DNA of 64,000 nt from Trogon surrucura (lineage: Eukaryota; Chordata; Aves; Trogoniformes; Trogonidae): positions 203,505,971 through 203,569,970 of the forward strand of contig CM036617.1 of assembly GCA_020746105.1 (NCBI GenBank), written 5' to 3'. Positions 23,207 to 37,588 of this stretch are shown here, piece after piece. Position numbers and translations under genes: made by a program. The number at the start of each line of letters is the position of its first letter. The stretch's first letter is position 1. The notes beneath the pieces are model-generated. The model worked only from the letters and a program-made list of their open reading frames with translations, did no database searches and had not been told where the DNA came from.

Positions 23207-25976
23207 TCAGCTTGAGTTGTCGTTTATAACATTGAGCTAAAAATATTATTGATCTTTTGCTATCTACATTATCTAAAACTAACAGAAGCTCCATTTATGG
23301 TAAGTGAAATCAAATATGCAAGTCATACATAAGATTACTTGCAAATAATGAACAAAACCTCATCACTTAGATCCTATCTCTCCAATGCCACAAAGAAATA
23401 GCTACTTATTGCTAGCATGAATGTTTGACAAATCTCAATGGTGCTATTCTTGCAGGATCATCAAACATAATACAAAAACATAAGACTAATATTGCAGGCA
23501 TTAACTGATTTTTTTTATAAACTAAAAACGAAGTGAAAATCTCATAGTGCTCCTGCTAACGTTCCTATCCATGGATATTTTAAGTTCAACAATTCTATGT
23601 AGTTAAATCATAAAACATGCATTTCTAACTACAGATGCATTATGAAAATTACTGTTTTTAAAATTAAGAAAGAAATTCTTTGCATACATAAATCCATATG
23701 ATCTTAGTATCTGAAATCGGTAACAAAAAATGGAATTTAAAAAATGCTGAAATCGAAAATATTTATTTTACAGTTTGAAGCAAAAATAGAAATGTCTTGG
23801 CCTTTCTTTGATTCATTTCTGTGAGTATTCAACAGAACATAAGAAAAAATTAACAAAAGCCACAAGAAAATATTACAAGAGTTTAGCTACCCTGCAAACT
23901 TGGTTGTAATACCCAAGTCTTAACATTTTCTTTTTGTACTTATATTTATTAGAATTCCTTTAGAGAAATTCTAGGTTACGTTGTCGCTTTTTTATTATTG
24001 ATACAAATAAAGTAGGCTGAGCAGTCCTTTTCTTTGTGTCGGTACAACCACGAGTAATAAATCTTGATACTAGCACTATAAATTAATTCGTATATGGTTT
24101 TATAAATGACAAAAAAAACCCTGCAAACCTGTTATAAAAATACTTGCATCTTTCATAAGAAAAGTCTGCAGTTCTTCAAATCATGAAACATCTCTTTCGT
24201 GCTTCTATCACTGCCTGTCACTTTCTAAATTAAGATGTAGTAGTACAAAATATAAAAAAGCAAAATGATCAAAGCTTAGCAGCTAGTACCACAAATACCA
24301 TCTAACAAGACTATTAATATTTTTAAAGTTCATCTTAGACAGAAAATTGCTTTTCCTGTCATGTCTGCTAGTCTTTCCCTCACAACATTTAACTATTCTA
24401 AGTAACTGCAAATGTAGCTTGTGTGCTGTGGGCTGTAAAATCATATACTATTTTAATTATGGGATCCAGGATACTAGATGTTCTTGTTAGAGGAAAAAGA
24501 CATAGCTTCTTTCTGTTTGGCAAAATGTTTTCACCCCTTACCTGTGTTTATACCTGCACTAGTATTTGACAGGTTGTTTTTCATCTAGGCGTGTACCTGC
24601 ATTACTTTTGAATGGCAGGGCTGTGATAGCACTGCAAGCTCCTAACAAAGAAGAAATGCACAGTTTGGATATACTAACCATTCTGGCATCACATTAGGAG
24701 ATATTGCCTCTGTGAGATCCTTATGAAGAAAACTTGTGAATCAATACTATGTCATTCAACATGCCCTCTAATGGAAAAGGCTTAACTGACCTTCTATGAC
24801 TGTAGTCAGAGAGAAAGACCTTCTATGCCACGTTTGATCATGTGTGCAATACTTCCTCTCTGACCATGGGCATTCTACTATTCCAGTGCCATACTCCTGG
24901 ACACATGAGAAAAAAACAGCATATTTTTACCCAGTTAGACATTAATGCATATATAACAGGTTTCAGGAAAAAGGAACCAGAGACAGGTCAGATAATGCTA
25001 CACTCAGACAGCTACTGAAGTCTGCTTTAGCTAAGGATTGATGACACTACTTAATGCTTATAGAGCTGTAGAAACTCCCCTTCAGTGAAGCAAACATTAA
25101 TTAAGTCCATTAGCTCCAACATGAGGCAATGTTTCTTTAGAATACATCATGTCCTTGTAATTAAGGTACCTGCCTGAGATGTAAGAGAAATGACCTTAAA
25201 TTCACTTTCTTCCTGCTTCAGGTCAAAGATTGAGTTTGATCCCCTAACTCACAGGTGAAGTTTTACACACTAGAGTCTCTAGTTGTCTGCAGCAGAGATC
25301 TCTTTTGCTGGAGCTGTTCCAATTTTTATGAAATACTTTAATACAAGTGAAATGGCTCTATTCTTTGACAGAAAGTTTACTACAAGACCTAATCACTTTC
25401 TGAATAGCTCCATCTGGATGGCTATCTACTAGTCCTTACTCAGGATCAATTCTCTTATGTTATAGTTCTTGATCACATTTGCCAGCTGTCAGACCCAGAG
25501 GGTGTGTAAACACCCAGCAGAAGCCAAAGGACAACAAGATGTGAGACACTCATTGCCTATTTCCTGCTTCAGTTAGTGCATACAGACTAAAGAAAGTCCA
25601 TCTTTTTTTTCTCTCCATATCCGTGACGTTTACAAATATTTCCTAAAAGGTAAGTTCAGATTGAGTCAGTTGTGAAGGAAAATGACTACCCCAGACAGAG
25701 TAAATGTCCTTTATGTAATCTTTTTAGAGAGAAGGAAAGGAGGAAAGCTCCATTTATCTCCTCAAGGAAAGGCAAGCCTTAGTTATCTTCATCTTTCTTT
25801 TTACAATTGAATTCAAACCTTTTGTATTTCATAGAATATTATAAGTAGGTAAAAACTGGGTTGTTTTTTTTGTAGCTTCTCACTTCATAAAAACAAAACC
25901 CAAATCAAAACATCATTGAAAAATTTTTGTTCGTTGCTTTTTCAAACTGATGCCAGTACTGAAAGCCAACGGATAA

Positions 25977-26001
25977 TTTTTTTTTTTTTTTTTTTTTTTT
26001 T
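25977..26001. repeat. Poly-T run (25 T)
   Basis: Uninterrupted run of 25 T. No processed pseudogene or SINE is recognisable on the minus strand to the right of it, so it is called simple repeat only. Its length is likely polymorphic. Confidence 0.95.
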
Positions 26002-26180
26002 GTGACTGTATGCTGGTCCTAAATGAAATGGAAGAGAAATGGGAGGAAATTGAAAATTGTAATTTCTCCTTCACTATCAAGTGAACAAATATCTTCAGAT
26101 CAGTCTTTCTGCTTTACATGTAATCATTTCCTTTCTTTGCTAATGTTAAAACTAAATATAGTTTTCAGAAAAGTTGGGCA

Positions 26181-26608
26181 TCACAGAATCACAGAATCAC
26201 AGAATGTTAGAGGTTGGAAGGGACCTTAAAGATCATCTAGTCCAACCCCCCTGCCAGAGCAGGACCACCTACACTAGAGCGCACAGGAACGCGTCCAGGC
26301 GGGTTTTGAATGTCTCAAGAGAAGGAGATTCCACAACCTCCCTGGGCAGCCTGTTCCAGTGCTCAGTCACCCTTACAGTAAAAAAGTTTTTCCTCATATT
26401 TTTCTGGAACCTCCTGTGTTCCAGCTTCCACCCATTGCCCCTTGTCCTGTCAGTGGACGCCGCTGAAAAGAGCCTGGCTCCATCCTCCTGACATTCCCCC
26501 TTGACATATTTATAAACATTGATGAGGTCACCCCTCAGCCTCCTCTTCTCCAAGCTAAAGAGATCCAGCTCCTTCAGCCTTTCCTCATAAGGGAGATGCT
26601 CCAGAACT
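26181..26608 (-). mobile_element. CR1 LINE, 5'-truncated
   Basis: Starts at the inverted octamer tail (TCACAGAA repeated three times, 26181-26204), followed by GTTGGAAGGGACCTTAAAGA and the ORF2 C-terminus. On the minus strand a frame at 26269-26553 reads [60 protein letters not shown] and [20 protein letters not shown]. It is the same subfamily as the 15748-17394 copy and also well preserved. Truncation occurs at about 26608, in the [10 protein letters not shown] region. Confidence 0.95.
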
Positions 26609-29114
26609 TTTCATAGTTAACTCATATTGTGGATCTAACTGCCTAGAAATACTGTTATGAACATATTTTCCCTAAAAAAGCTATGTGGAAAAACTTAGCT
26701 CAATTTATGTATTTTATTCTCCAAGTGCTCTGATTTATATAGGTTTTTCCTTAATTGGTTTTAAGTCAAGATATTAAAATACATTTTTAAGGTCATTTCT
26801 GCTAACACTACAAACAAGTTGATGAATCAAGTTTAATATCACTCTTATCCTGTGTTTGCCATCTGGTTTTGTATTCTTTGTTCTCTTAATTGGTTTCTTG
26901 ATGCAAAATCACTATTTAGAGTTGTCGAAAGTGGAAAATTCACAACACTGAATGTATTAAAACAGAGATTTCTGTGAAGCTTTTCAGGAACTCCTTTCTG
27001 TTGACATAGACGCACACTGCAGTAGACTTTCCGATTATTTTGAAATTAATGTTAGTATGAAAAGGAAATTATTAAAACAATCAGCAATTAAAGGTCTGTT
27101 TTTCTTTGCTCCTGCCTCATCATCTTTCTGCTGCATTTTAACTTAAAAAAAATATGATTAGCTGTCCTTTAAAAAAAAAGGGTAACTTATGAATCAAAAC
27201 CTGTGTAAAAGTTTCCACTAGTAGTCAATCTGAACTATAGAAAATTTTGCTACAAATGTTTTTGGAAAACTTTCTATATTTCTAGGAATGCAGTTATGAT
27301 GGAGGATGCTTTGCAACTTCACTATTGTAAATCTAGAATGGTATTTTACTTAATGCCGTGAGTGTGACTGTGCTGCTACATAAAATATGGAGGAGGTTCA
27401 ACAAAGAAATGAATCTGCAGCAGAGGTGCTTCAAAGATTCTATTTACTATTGCAGTTTCATACTTACAGCATATCCTTGCTAAAGCAATTTGGGTTTTAT
27501 TCACATAGGAAGTATAAGGTGAAAAACCTAGGTTTCATCCAGCTTTTATTTGTCTTTTCTACCTATGACCTAGTGAGGAAGATGTGTTAAGTAAGAGTTT
27601 GCATCACCACGTGTAGATAACTGTGGAGTCACGGAAATTTAACACAGCCAAATAAAAAATCCTGTGCCTAATTTCCTTTGGAAGAGCATCAGTGAGATTC
27701 ATGATCAAGTCCACAATTTGTGTCACCTTTCCTAGGCCTTATTTAGAATTCTCTTCTCTTTAATAATTTAAATAAAAGTATTTCATGCAATGACAAATCA
27801 GAAAACATTTGGGAGCATGTGGTCTTCCAACAGCTTGTTAAAGAAATGCAACTAAGCATCATTAACTATGTCAGGGCAGATGTATGTGCAAAGTCTGTGG
27901 ACAACACAAGGAGTTTGAAGTATGAAACGGGAGAATAAATAAGTGAGTTTGGAGATACGTTCATATAGATCTTATAGTTTACAGAAAAGGTGATAGGACA
28001 AGGTGATGAGAGCATGAATTCCTGTAATCTGGAAATATTTCACATAAACTGTATGTGCCCCAATACTCGTTACAGCAGCTTCTACCACAGGGTTTTCTAT
28101 TTTTAAGGTCATTCTAGTATTCTCAGACAAATCTTAATAATAAGCACTATGTGGTTGCTTGCTAATTTCATATAAGGGGAGAAATGGCTTGAGATCACAT
28201 GTGGAATTCTTCCTCAATCAGCTACACTTAAAAGCAACTGAGTAAGTAATCTACGCTAGTAGAGTTCGGAATTATTCATATACCTTTCTCATACGTAAAA
28301 GACTCTTTATCTTTGAATTTTACCTTTATGCTTTTGTTTTGTCCTTACGAGTAGTATTGATGAGGGATGTTCGCATGCAACAAGGACACTATATTAATAA
28401 CTTTCTTTTACTGACAAAGTTAAAAAAGCAGTAAGATGGACTTATAAAAATAACTTTGCATTCCAGTTTAAATAGGTTTCTGGGATATTACTTACTTAAT
28501 TTTCTAGACATTTTGCCAAGAACAAAACTTTTCAAATTAATATAGATGTGCAGCACAGTATTTCAAAAAATAACAAACAAAAAAAAAGAATCAATGCTGT
28601 TTAAAAGAAATAAATGAATTACTATTGATTATTTAAATTCCATATTCCTAAAAAAAATGAACACGCTATCTCGTGTAAATAATGTTAGCAGGCAAACTAA
28701 CAGAAAATATGATGAAAGAGTGTAGGCAGGCACCAGAAAGCATGGAAATTTGTTGCATAGTATACATGATGAGTTTGGGTAGCCAAGGCCAAATTGCATT
28801 TCAGAAGTTACTTCATTCCCTGCTTTATGCCACAGTCATTTGATCTGAAGTGTCCAACAGCAGCAAAGATTTTCCCTGTTCAGCCAAAAAGCTGTCTTAT
28901 CTTGAGACCCACCAGAATTTAGAAGCGAGTTGTGAGCACAGAAGACTTCCTTTCCTATATAGACTTGAAAGACATCTAGTATGCACTGACAGAATCAGAT
29001 CTGAAAGAAAAAGTGTTTATAACTTTTTTGTTTTATGAGTGTATGAGAAGGAGTTGCTCACTATTTTGAGTAGTTAGAGAACTCAGTAAAAGAAAGACCA
29101 GATCTTTTGGTTCC
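26609..29114. other. Unassigned AT-rich stretch
   Basis: 2.5 kb of AT-rich DNA with no recognised gene or repeat. Open frames are at most 67 codons. Confidence 0.5.
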
Positions 29115-29715
29115 TGAGAGTCTAAAGAAGCATGGTCAGCAGGTCAAAGCAGGTGATTCTCCCCCTCTGCTCTCACGAGACCCCACCTGTAGTGTATCAG
29201 CTATGGTGCCCCCAACACAAGAAGGACATGGACCTCTTGGAGAAAGTTCAGAGGAGGGCCACAAAGATGATGAGAGGGCTGGAACACCTCTCCTGTGAGG
29301 ACAGGCTGAGGGAAATGAAGCTGTTCAACCTGAAGAAAAGGTTCCGAGAAGACCTTATAGCGGCCTTCCAGTATTTAAAGAGGGTGCTAGAGGTAAAAAA
29401 GGAGAGGAACTCTTTATCAGAGAGTGTAGTTGTAGGACACGGGGTAACAGTTTCAAACTGAAAGATAGTAGATTTAGATGAGATGCAAGGAGAAATTCTT
29501 TACTTTGAGGATGGTGAGACACTGGAACAAGTTGCCCAGAGAAACTGTGGAAGCCCCCTCCATGGAAATATTCAAGGTCAGGTTGGATGGGACTTTAAGC
29601 AGCCTGATCTAGTGGGCGAGGTCCCTGCCAATGGTAGAGAGCTTGTAACTACATGAGCTTTAAAGGTCCCTTCCAACCCAAACCATTTTGTGATTCAGTT
29701 TCTATGATTCTGTGA
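29115..29715 (+). mobile_element. CR1 LINE, 5'-truncated
   Basis: Plus-strand CR1 3' region. The frame at 29132-29461 includes MVSRSKQVILPLCS, LWCPQHKKDMDLLEKVQRRA, TKMMRGLEHLSCEDRLREMK and REDLIAAFQYLKR. The 3' end has CAGCCTGATCTAGTGGGCG, GAGCTTTAAAGGTCCCTTCC and TCTATGATTCTGTGA. Later parts of the ORF are in other frames, so the copy is degenerate. It belongs to the AFQYLK subfamily. Confidence 0.93.
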
Positions 29716-32700
29716 ACTCTTTCTGAACTCCTACTACCAATTCTCTATTCTTCCATAAAGAAGAGGGAAACTGTTGTCTATGGCATGTGAAGATCTCTGC
29801 TAAGACCTCTAGATCATGGTTTAGGCATCTGTGTCTATTGTATGTTATTTGTTCCACGGTTTGTATTATAGGTAATCACTTTAGTGACTAATTAAAAGAA
29901 CATTAACAAGGATGCAAGATGAAACCACAAGCTTCTACTGTCCTAGCTGATGCTTACCCACAAATGCTATTCTGTTGTAGTGGTCTTCCTTTTGTCCCAT
30001 GGGCTTTTACAGTCTTGGCTCCAAAGGTTTGTTCTAGCAACAAGAAAGAGGGCATCGCCACACAAGTCTTTCTAGCACTGCCTCGATGCACTCCTCCAGG
30101 AAGCAGACTCTCTGGCCTTCGGTTACACAGTTGTAAAATGGGCAAAATTTTCAATGCTGTCCAGTCATGCTCTCGTATTCACCCACTGAGAGCACCTATC
30201 ATGAGCACAACCAAAATAAATGTTGATAGCATAATATCTACTGTGCTTTACTAAATCTTCTAATCTCCTTATTTTCTTGATTGCAAGACAATATAGTTCT
30301 AGGTGAGGCAATTCTAGTGATACATAGTGAGAAAGATGAGTGTGAACAATTGTTAAAACAGCTCATTTTGATTTTACTTTCAACTAGTCTCATTCCCTCA
30401 TAAACTCATTCTGCAGCTGAACTTGTCCAAGTTTATTTTTACTCAGGAGTCATTACCAAGTATAAACCACTGAAACTAGTTGCTAAAAAATATTGCCTGA
30501 ACCTTATGAAAACCTGCTTTGTATTTGTCTGATCAAAAATTTTCCTTCTTCCATTTAAAACATTTTGTCTTTTGAATGGTGATGTTCCCTCAACAATAAA
30601 AAGAACTAAGGTGGTTCTCCCATTCTGCTATAGAGGTTTAAGATTTTTTAAAGTGTATACTAACTATATGGTGCAGTCTGTTATGAGGAGATGAAAATAC
30701 AAAGCAAAGAGAAAAAAATCGAGTCTTTAATTTGATTTGAGAGATTGAAAAAGTGATGACATCCCTGTCAGATTTCTGAAGGGAATACTTTACTGAAAAT
30801 GATATCTGAATTAATAGCCATCCAGTATCTCCTGTTAAGACAACAGTAAAAAAAAAAAATTAGCAATAGACGATTCATTATCAATAATTTAACTGGCCCA
30901 TGAAAAAACAGCTTACAGATTCACAGTCCTATGTAGGTTAATAATTTAAAATTTTTACTTTATTGAGGGAAATTTTGCCTAAGTAAAAACTGCAGAGATG
31001 AAATTTTTTCACCTCTTCTTTGTTCCAAAGATGTCCACTTCTACACCACTGAAGATTAGTGTCTGTCGACTCCATACTTTTTTTTTCAGGCACAGATTAT
31101 AATTTTCTTTTTTTAAGGTTCAATTTTGGCTGAGGCATGGCATGCACAACTATTTCTTTCATAGTTCTGTGTATACTGTTAACAAAAATATTCACTTAAC
31201 CATCATTCAGTGATAGAATACACTTTTTCTATTTAATTCCTTGAAAAATGCCTTGGAACACTACAAAGATTGTTTCAACTAAACGTACTGGGGATGGAGC
31301 AATCAGTTGGCTGTCAAGTCATTTTATTTTGCCATTGCATTATGTTGGCAGAGAAACAGAAATGAGCTGCAGTAAGAACTACTATCCAGCTCATTACTTA
31401 AAAAAAATATCCTAAGAAGCTGGTGCAGCTTGGGGATTAACTTTACCTAATAGTCACTCTAAGGAAATAAAGACTTAGGGAATTATAGAAGCTAAAATCA
31501 TGCCTGAAAAAAAATAGTAATTTAAACCAAAGTTTTGCCAACTTCTTCCAGCCTAATTAATTCAAATTTCTGCAACTTTAAGACTATCAGTGTGGAAAAA
31601 TAACTTAATTTTTAAGAGATAAAATAGGGCTAGATGGTGGCAGTAGATTATAAAATTAAATAAAATATATTTGATTTAAAAATAAGCATATATTAAAGGC
31701 AACTGGACATTTCAAGTCCTGAATGCTAAATTTACATTGTAAAATGCAGATAAAAATGAAGCAAACATTTTCCAAAGGAGGTTTAAATTTAATGTGGGCA
31801 GTGCCACTGGGTCACAGGCAAGCTAGTTTACAATGTATAGCGAGAATCTGTAAGAGGAAAAGTAGTTGTGCAAGTATGTTGTAATACTAGTCATGCACAT
31901 CATTTCAGTACAAAATTTAATGACAGTCTGCCAGTGTGGTTTGCTGTTGTGTTTTTTTTTAAGCAAATGTGACTCTGGCTGCTATGTAATCTTCCATTTG
32001 TTATGGGATTCACTGTGGCACAAAATAATCAGGGAACACAGTTTCTAAGCTAGTGTGAAGGAACTAGTAAGAGATTTTTGGTTTTTTGTTTGTTTTCTAA
32101 TTAACCAATGGAAAATAGAGGTCACAGCTCTTCTCCCTAAGACCTCTGGTAGTGAATAAACTAAGTTCACATAGGTGCAATGAAGGGGAGAAAGACATGC
32201 TTTCTGTGCCTTTTGCTATATTTTGGTAGTAAGGTAATGAATTACACTGAAGTCCCTAGCAAGAGATGGGAAATAACATAGTAAAAATGAGTGCTTATTG
32301 GTTTTGCAGATGCTGGGAGAGATAAAGCAGTAGGAGAAAGGAAAGAAGTATTAATAAACTTTTACAGGCAAATTCATTTCTGCTCCCTCTTCTAATATAA
32401 AGACCCAGTTCATGCATATTCAGCTTATGTTTATGGAAATGTAGTGCTTATCATTTTTTGTTGGGTTAAATTGCATTTATTTCTACAAGCTTCCATTCAC
32501 AGCTCCAGAGTCTCATTTGTGTTAATTCTGTTCATTTTTTTGTTTTCCTTATTTTTTGTAAAAGAAGTGGGTAATTTTTCATTTGTGTGGTTTTGGTTTG
32601 GGGTTTTTTTTTTTTAGGAGGTGAGGATTTTTTTCTAGTGCATGAGTCATTTGGTTAACAAAAGGATAAGCAGTTGTTTTCTTCTCAGCCTATAGTTTGC

Positions 32701-35700
32701 AGCCTTCTCCTGATATTACTGCAGATATGGGAGGTGGGGTGGATGAAAAAATGGCATATGTGAATGAGTATCTTACACATCTTTCACACCAAATCCATTT
32801 TTTCCTCCCTCAGCTCCATAGCTCACCCAGACACACACATGTCTATTCAGGACCTCTTTTTTGCTCTGGACTCACACGTGTCCAGTTATGTCCTTCATGA
32901 CAATGCTTCTCCTCTCCTTCAGGACAGTTCCTGGAGCAGCAACAGTCAAGTTATGACTCCAACTCTTGGACTCTTCGCTTCTTTGGAATGCTGCTCAGGA
33001 CTACCTTCTTCCTCTGTTGAAATTGGCCATGTATCTATTCCCCTCACTCCCAAATCGTCTGATGTATATCCCCAAGGTTAGGCCTTATTGTTTCCAATTT
33101 CATCTGTTCAGTCACACTAGCTCTTTTCACCTCATCTGTACTTGATTGTTTATCACTGACACCAGTGGCCAAAATGGAGCTTCGTTGCTAGAAGGCAAGA
33201 AGCACAGAGAAACAGCTCCCCCAAATGGTGCAATAAACCTGAAAAATACATGCTCACACGCTCAGACATACACATACTCAACTCTCAGTCTGCAAACATT
33301 AAGGCTGGAAATAAGACCTCATTTTTCAAGGTCTAATATTTTGCATGCTTATGGAGTTAGATTAACAATGCATAATCATAATGAAATGCAAAGCTCATAC
33401 TGCATGTTCTTTCAAGGTAAGGAAGCTGCCACAGATGCTGAGTTCACTGCTTCTTCAGACTTACTCATACAGACCCAGGGGGAGAGCACAAGAGACACAA
33501 GCTGTATCTTTGATTAAAAACATGCAGGAGCTCTTAAGATTCTGGGGTCAAAAGTCTTCCTCTGACAAAAAAGACATGAAATGTTGCTAATGTCAGTATC
33601 ATATTGTGGTCAGGAGAACAGTTTTCAGCAAAGAGACCATACAGCCCATATGTAATGCCAAAACAGCTAATAATACCCTATGAAGGCACTGTATAAGAGA
33701 CAATAAAATGCTTTGGAGCTCCTGTGTCCCACCTAACTGCCTCCTTATTTTAATCAGATAGGTACTAGATTGCTTCTTTAATTAAAGGGTTAAAATGAAT
33801 TAAATTCTAACAGTGATGGCAACTCTGCCTCTTACAAAATTCACTTCTTGGAGGGAACAGTTTCGTGCTGAATAAGAAAATTTTACACAAGAAAAACAAA
33901 TGTATGTTCTACTTCATACCACATTGTGATGTGTTTTGCTGTCTATGTGGCTTACACATTAAAAAGATCAAGAAGTTTTGTTTTAAAGGGTTAACAAAGC
34001 TCTTTTTTCAAAGCTACAGATTGTATGCTTCATGACTCCTTGCTTCATTATTTCATACTTTCTTAGATGAAAGTGAAGCTGTTAGGCTAATAAATGTGGA
34101 AACTCTGTTCGGACAGATACTCTGTTTCTTGCTTTGTTTTTTTGTTCATTGTAAGTGGAAGAAAATAGCTAATAGCCATGAACTTTTCAACCTCTGAAGG
34201 ATGAATCTGTGTGGTTCATGTAACTCTCCAGCACCTGAGTCATTCTTCTTTTCTTTGCTACCAAAGGCAGTCATTACTGCTCCTCCCCATCTTTTTCTCT
34301 GTCTTTGCTACATCTTTGTTAAACTGTCAAGGATGTTTGAAAGCAATATAGTTCTCCTTTTTCCTAACTTCAAAGTTTTCTAGTAGATTGATAACAGACT
34401 TCTTATTGATCTCTGCACCAACACAATTCTTGCTTCTTTATAAGTACAACACAGGAGAATACAGTATAGTGAGAGACAGTTAACCAATATATACTTCTTT
34501 CATCCTTGTAATCAGGATTGGAGAACAGAAATTATCTTTTTAAGTCAAACTTTTTAAGCAGGAGTATAACATCTTCAAAAGTGCTGAAAGTCATACTTCC
34601 CCCCCCCCCCCAAGTACTGAGTTAAATAGCTAATTTCTCAGAGTTATGATACCTACAATTTCTATTCACTTCGGTACTTTATGATGTCCTTGGAGCCTGA
34701 TTGAAGGTAATGGGGTTTCATAGGTTTGAGGTGAGATACAAGGTATTTGAATGGGTGCTTGGCTTAGGATGCAGAAGTAAGACAGAGAACTGACATAAAA
34801 AAGGTATTACCATGACTTAAGCACTCAAATCTGAGAGAATAATTCAAAGGTGGTGTAGACCCACACATTCTTTGTAGAATGTGTCAGATAAATTAGTCAC
34901 CTGAGAATAGATTTCAGAATACCTATTAGGTAAACCAGGCAACAGCCATTTCCAAAGAGAGGGTGTCTGGAATGCACTGCTGGGCTCCAGAGCTGACATC
35001 CTCCATTTTTCTCTAGTTTTTTATCTCCACCTCTCTGACACTCCCTCCTGGTTTTGTCCCTCTCTCAAGTCCTGCTAATTTTGCACTCTCCACTGCAGGA
35101 TATAATTTCAATAGGATGGATAAAGAGCATCTTGCCCTCTTTCTCAGATGTCTCTGTGCCAATGACTTAGTAGTAAGGGCAATTTTCCAGGAATCATTCA
35201 TCATCAGTCATGAGCCTTGTCACCTTTAGAAGCTTTAGAAGGAAAATCTTTTACTTCCTAAATTTTCGAAACATTAGATTATTATAGAAAATATAGTATG
35301 TCTTTCTGATACATGTTTCTTCTTTATATTTCCTTCCACTGATCGGCAAAACTTGCTCTTGACTGCCAGAATAAAACTTGTATTTCTGTATCTACTGAAG
35401 GATCACTAACAGGTTGAGCTGACATCAGATTCCAGTTGTTAGATGTAAAGTCATTTATAGAGTGATTCATTTCAGACTTACCCCATTTGTAAAGGCATGT
35501 GGTTCTCTTCCTTTCTAGCCTTGATTTAGTGACAGTATGGTTCACATGTACTATTCTCTTGTGTATGCTTGCATAAAGCACAGTATTCTACATACAAGCC
35601 AGGATCATAATTTTGACATTTTTGAACCCTACTCTATCATTAGTGAATACTGTTGTTGCCAAAAAGTATTTTGTCCTAATAGATAATGAAGATGTTCAAA

Positions 35701-37039
35701 CAATGGTTGACATATTTTCTTTACTCTCTGGGCAGAGGAAGGCTCCATCTGTCTAAATCTATGGACATCAGCCCTTCTTAAATTATTCATTGATAATAAA
35801 GTCAATAAACTTCTAGCAGCCATATTGTGAACTACTGTCCTGATCAACTCATTAATTCACTAAACTCTTTGGAGAAAGGAATTATAATTTTTAATTTAAA
35901 TGGAATTCAGAAGGAATTATCTGTAAAGAAAATAAATCAAAATCTGAAATTCGAGGTATGAGAAGAACCAGTCTATCACCCAGTCTTTCACACACATACT
36001 GTGAAGTAGTTTAGGTATGGTTGCAGAATCTACATGGATTTACAACCCCTGTCAAATATTACAGACCTTATAAATAGGCAACAGATATCACAAAAAGTAT
36101 TTCCACTGAAGTCTGAAGTCATATGAAGTAGACACAATGGCAAAATCACAGCCCCAGAAAAAAGCTCTGTTACCATGACAGTGTACAGCAATATTACAAA
36201 ATGAAATGTGATATCAGCTTCACAAATACATATATAATCAGGATGCTTTAATAAGATATTAATCTGTATAATCGCTATATTCATATAGACTTTTTTTTTT
36301 TCATTTTTAGGAGAATGTTTTTGTAAGTGCTAAGACACAAAATGCAAGAGCATTGAATTCAGTGGTTATTTTTCAAATACAGAATGTACCCCTCAAAAAC
36401 ATTAATTTTGAGGTTAGTCTGTAACAAACTAGTTTCTCTTGCTGTACACATTCAAAAAGGGCACCGTAAAAGCCAAAACGAGTCAACATTATTCATTATT
36501 TTTAGTATTTGGTGAGCTCATTCCCTCACAATGTTGTCAGAATATGTATATATATATGCTCAATATTACATTTTACACCAGCATATATTGTATTTTCTTT
36601 GTAACTGTAAGACATAGACCTTGTGAATCAAGGAAATGCAACATTTATATATCATGAATGAAATAACAAAGTTGTAAGAAGTTGCAGTTTTAAATGGGTG
36701 CTTAAGTCTTTCTACATGGGAAACTGGGTATCTACATTCCAAGCAGCTGCCCTACCATATGCATAGGTTTTAGTTAAATCTAAGGTCCCACTCAGCATTC
36801 TGCTTCCCTACCATAAAATCTATGAGTAAGATTGTCTCCTAAAATTCCCAAAATTACTGGAAGTTTTTTTCTTACTTAAGCTTTGACTGTGCAAACCAAG
36901 TTGAATCTACACAGTGTGCTTCACTACCGTGTACCTAAACTAGATCAGCACCTACAAGCAATGTAAGCAAGTGAGGCAATTCGCCCAAGTGTAAGCCACA
37001 TTACTGTAGACAATTTGGGAACATACATGTGGATAGAGA
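29716..37039. other. Unassigned AT-rich stretch
   Basis: 7.3 kb without a recognised gene or interspersed repeat. The longest open frames are 29919-30254 (plus, 111 codons) and 33146-33517 (plus, 123 codons). Neither has a motif I recognise, and the ORF content elsewhere in this AT-rich DNA makes both plausible chance frames. A run of 13 C lies at 34599-34611. Confidence 0.5.
34599..34611. repeat. Poly-C run (13 C)
   Basis: Thirteen consecutive C in AT-rich DNA. Simple repeat; length is probably variable and error-prone in sequencing. Confidence 0.95.
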
Positions 37040-37588
37040 GATGCTGTGCTCTGGTGAGAATCCGCCTCGAATACTGCATCCAGTTCTGGTGTACCCACCA
37101 TAACGGGGTGTGGATCTGTTGGAATGAGTTCAGAGGAGGGCCACAAAGATGATGCAGGGGCTAGAGCACCTCTGCTATGAGGATAGGCTGAGTGAGCTGG
37201 GATTATTCAGCCTGGAGAAGAGAAGACTATGGAGGGACCTTACCACTGCCTTCCAATACCTGAAGGGAACCTACAGGAAGGCTGGAGAGGGAGTATTTAC
37301 AAGGGGTTCCAGTGATAAGACAAAGGGAAATGGATTTAAATTGAAGGAAAACAGGTTTAGATTGGATTTTAGGAATAAATTCTTTAGTATGAAGGCAGCG
37401 AAACTCTGGAATAGATTGCCCAGAGAGGTTGTGGATCCCCCCTCCCTGGAGGTGTTCAAGGTCAGGTTGGATGAGGCCTTGAGCAACCTGGTCTAGTTAA
37501 GGGCATCCCTGCCCATGGCAGGGAGATTGGATTAGATGATCTCTAAGGTCCCTTCCAACCTAAGACACGCTATGATCCTATGACTTTA
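37040..37588 (+). mobile_element. CR1 LINE, 5'-truncated
   Basis: Plus-strand CR1 3' region with a 115-codon open frame at 37149-37496: [60 protein letters not shown], then [20 protein letters not shown]. The 3' end is GGGAGATTGGATTAGATGAT, CTCTAAGGTCCCTTCCAACC, then TATGATCCTATGAC. The words AFQYLKG and SSDKTKGNG define the AFQYLK subfamily. It is truncated upstream near 37040 and carries at least one frame break before 37149. Confidence 0.94.

Larger units (their letters stand above)
22165..26180. other. Unassigned AT-rich stretch
   Basis: 4 kb without recognised genes or interspersed repeats. It contains a 21-base tandem duplication at 23165-23206 and a run of 25 T at 25977-26001. Open frames are at most 76 codons. 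Confidence 0.5.

Noticed and set aside
25977-26001. Poly-T run as the tail of a minus-strand retrocopy
   Set aside because: No gene-like or SINE-like sequence is recognisable next to it.
33146-33517. 123-codon plus-strand frame
   Set aside because: Low-complexity composition and no recognised motif; not called as a gene.
36546-36557. Short AT dinucleotide run as a promoter TATA box
   Set aside because: Simple repeat with no initiator, exon or CpG context nearby.
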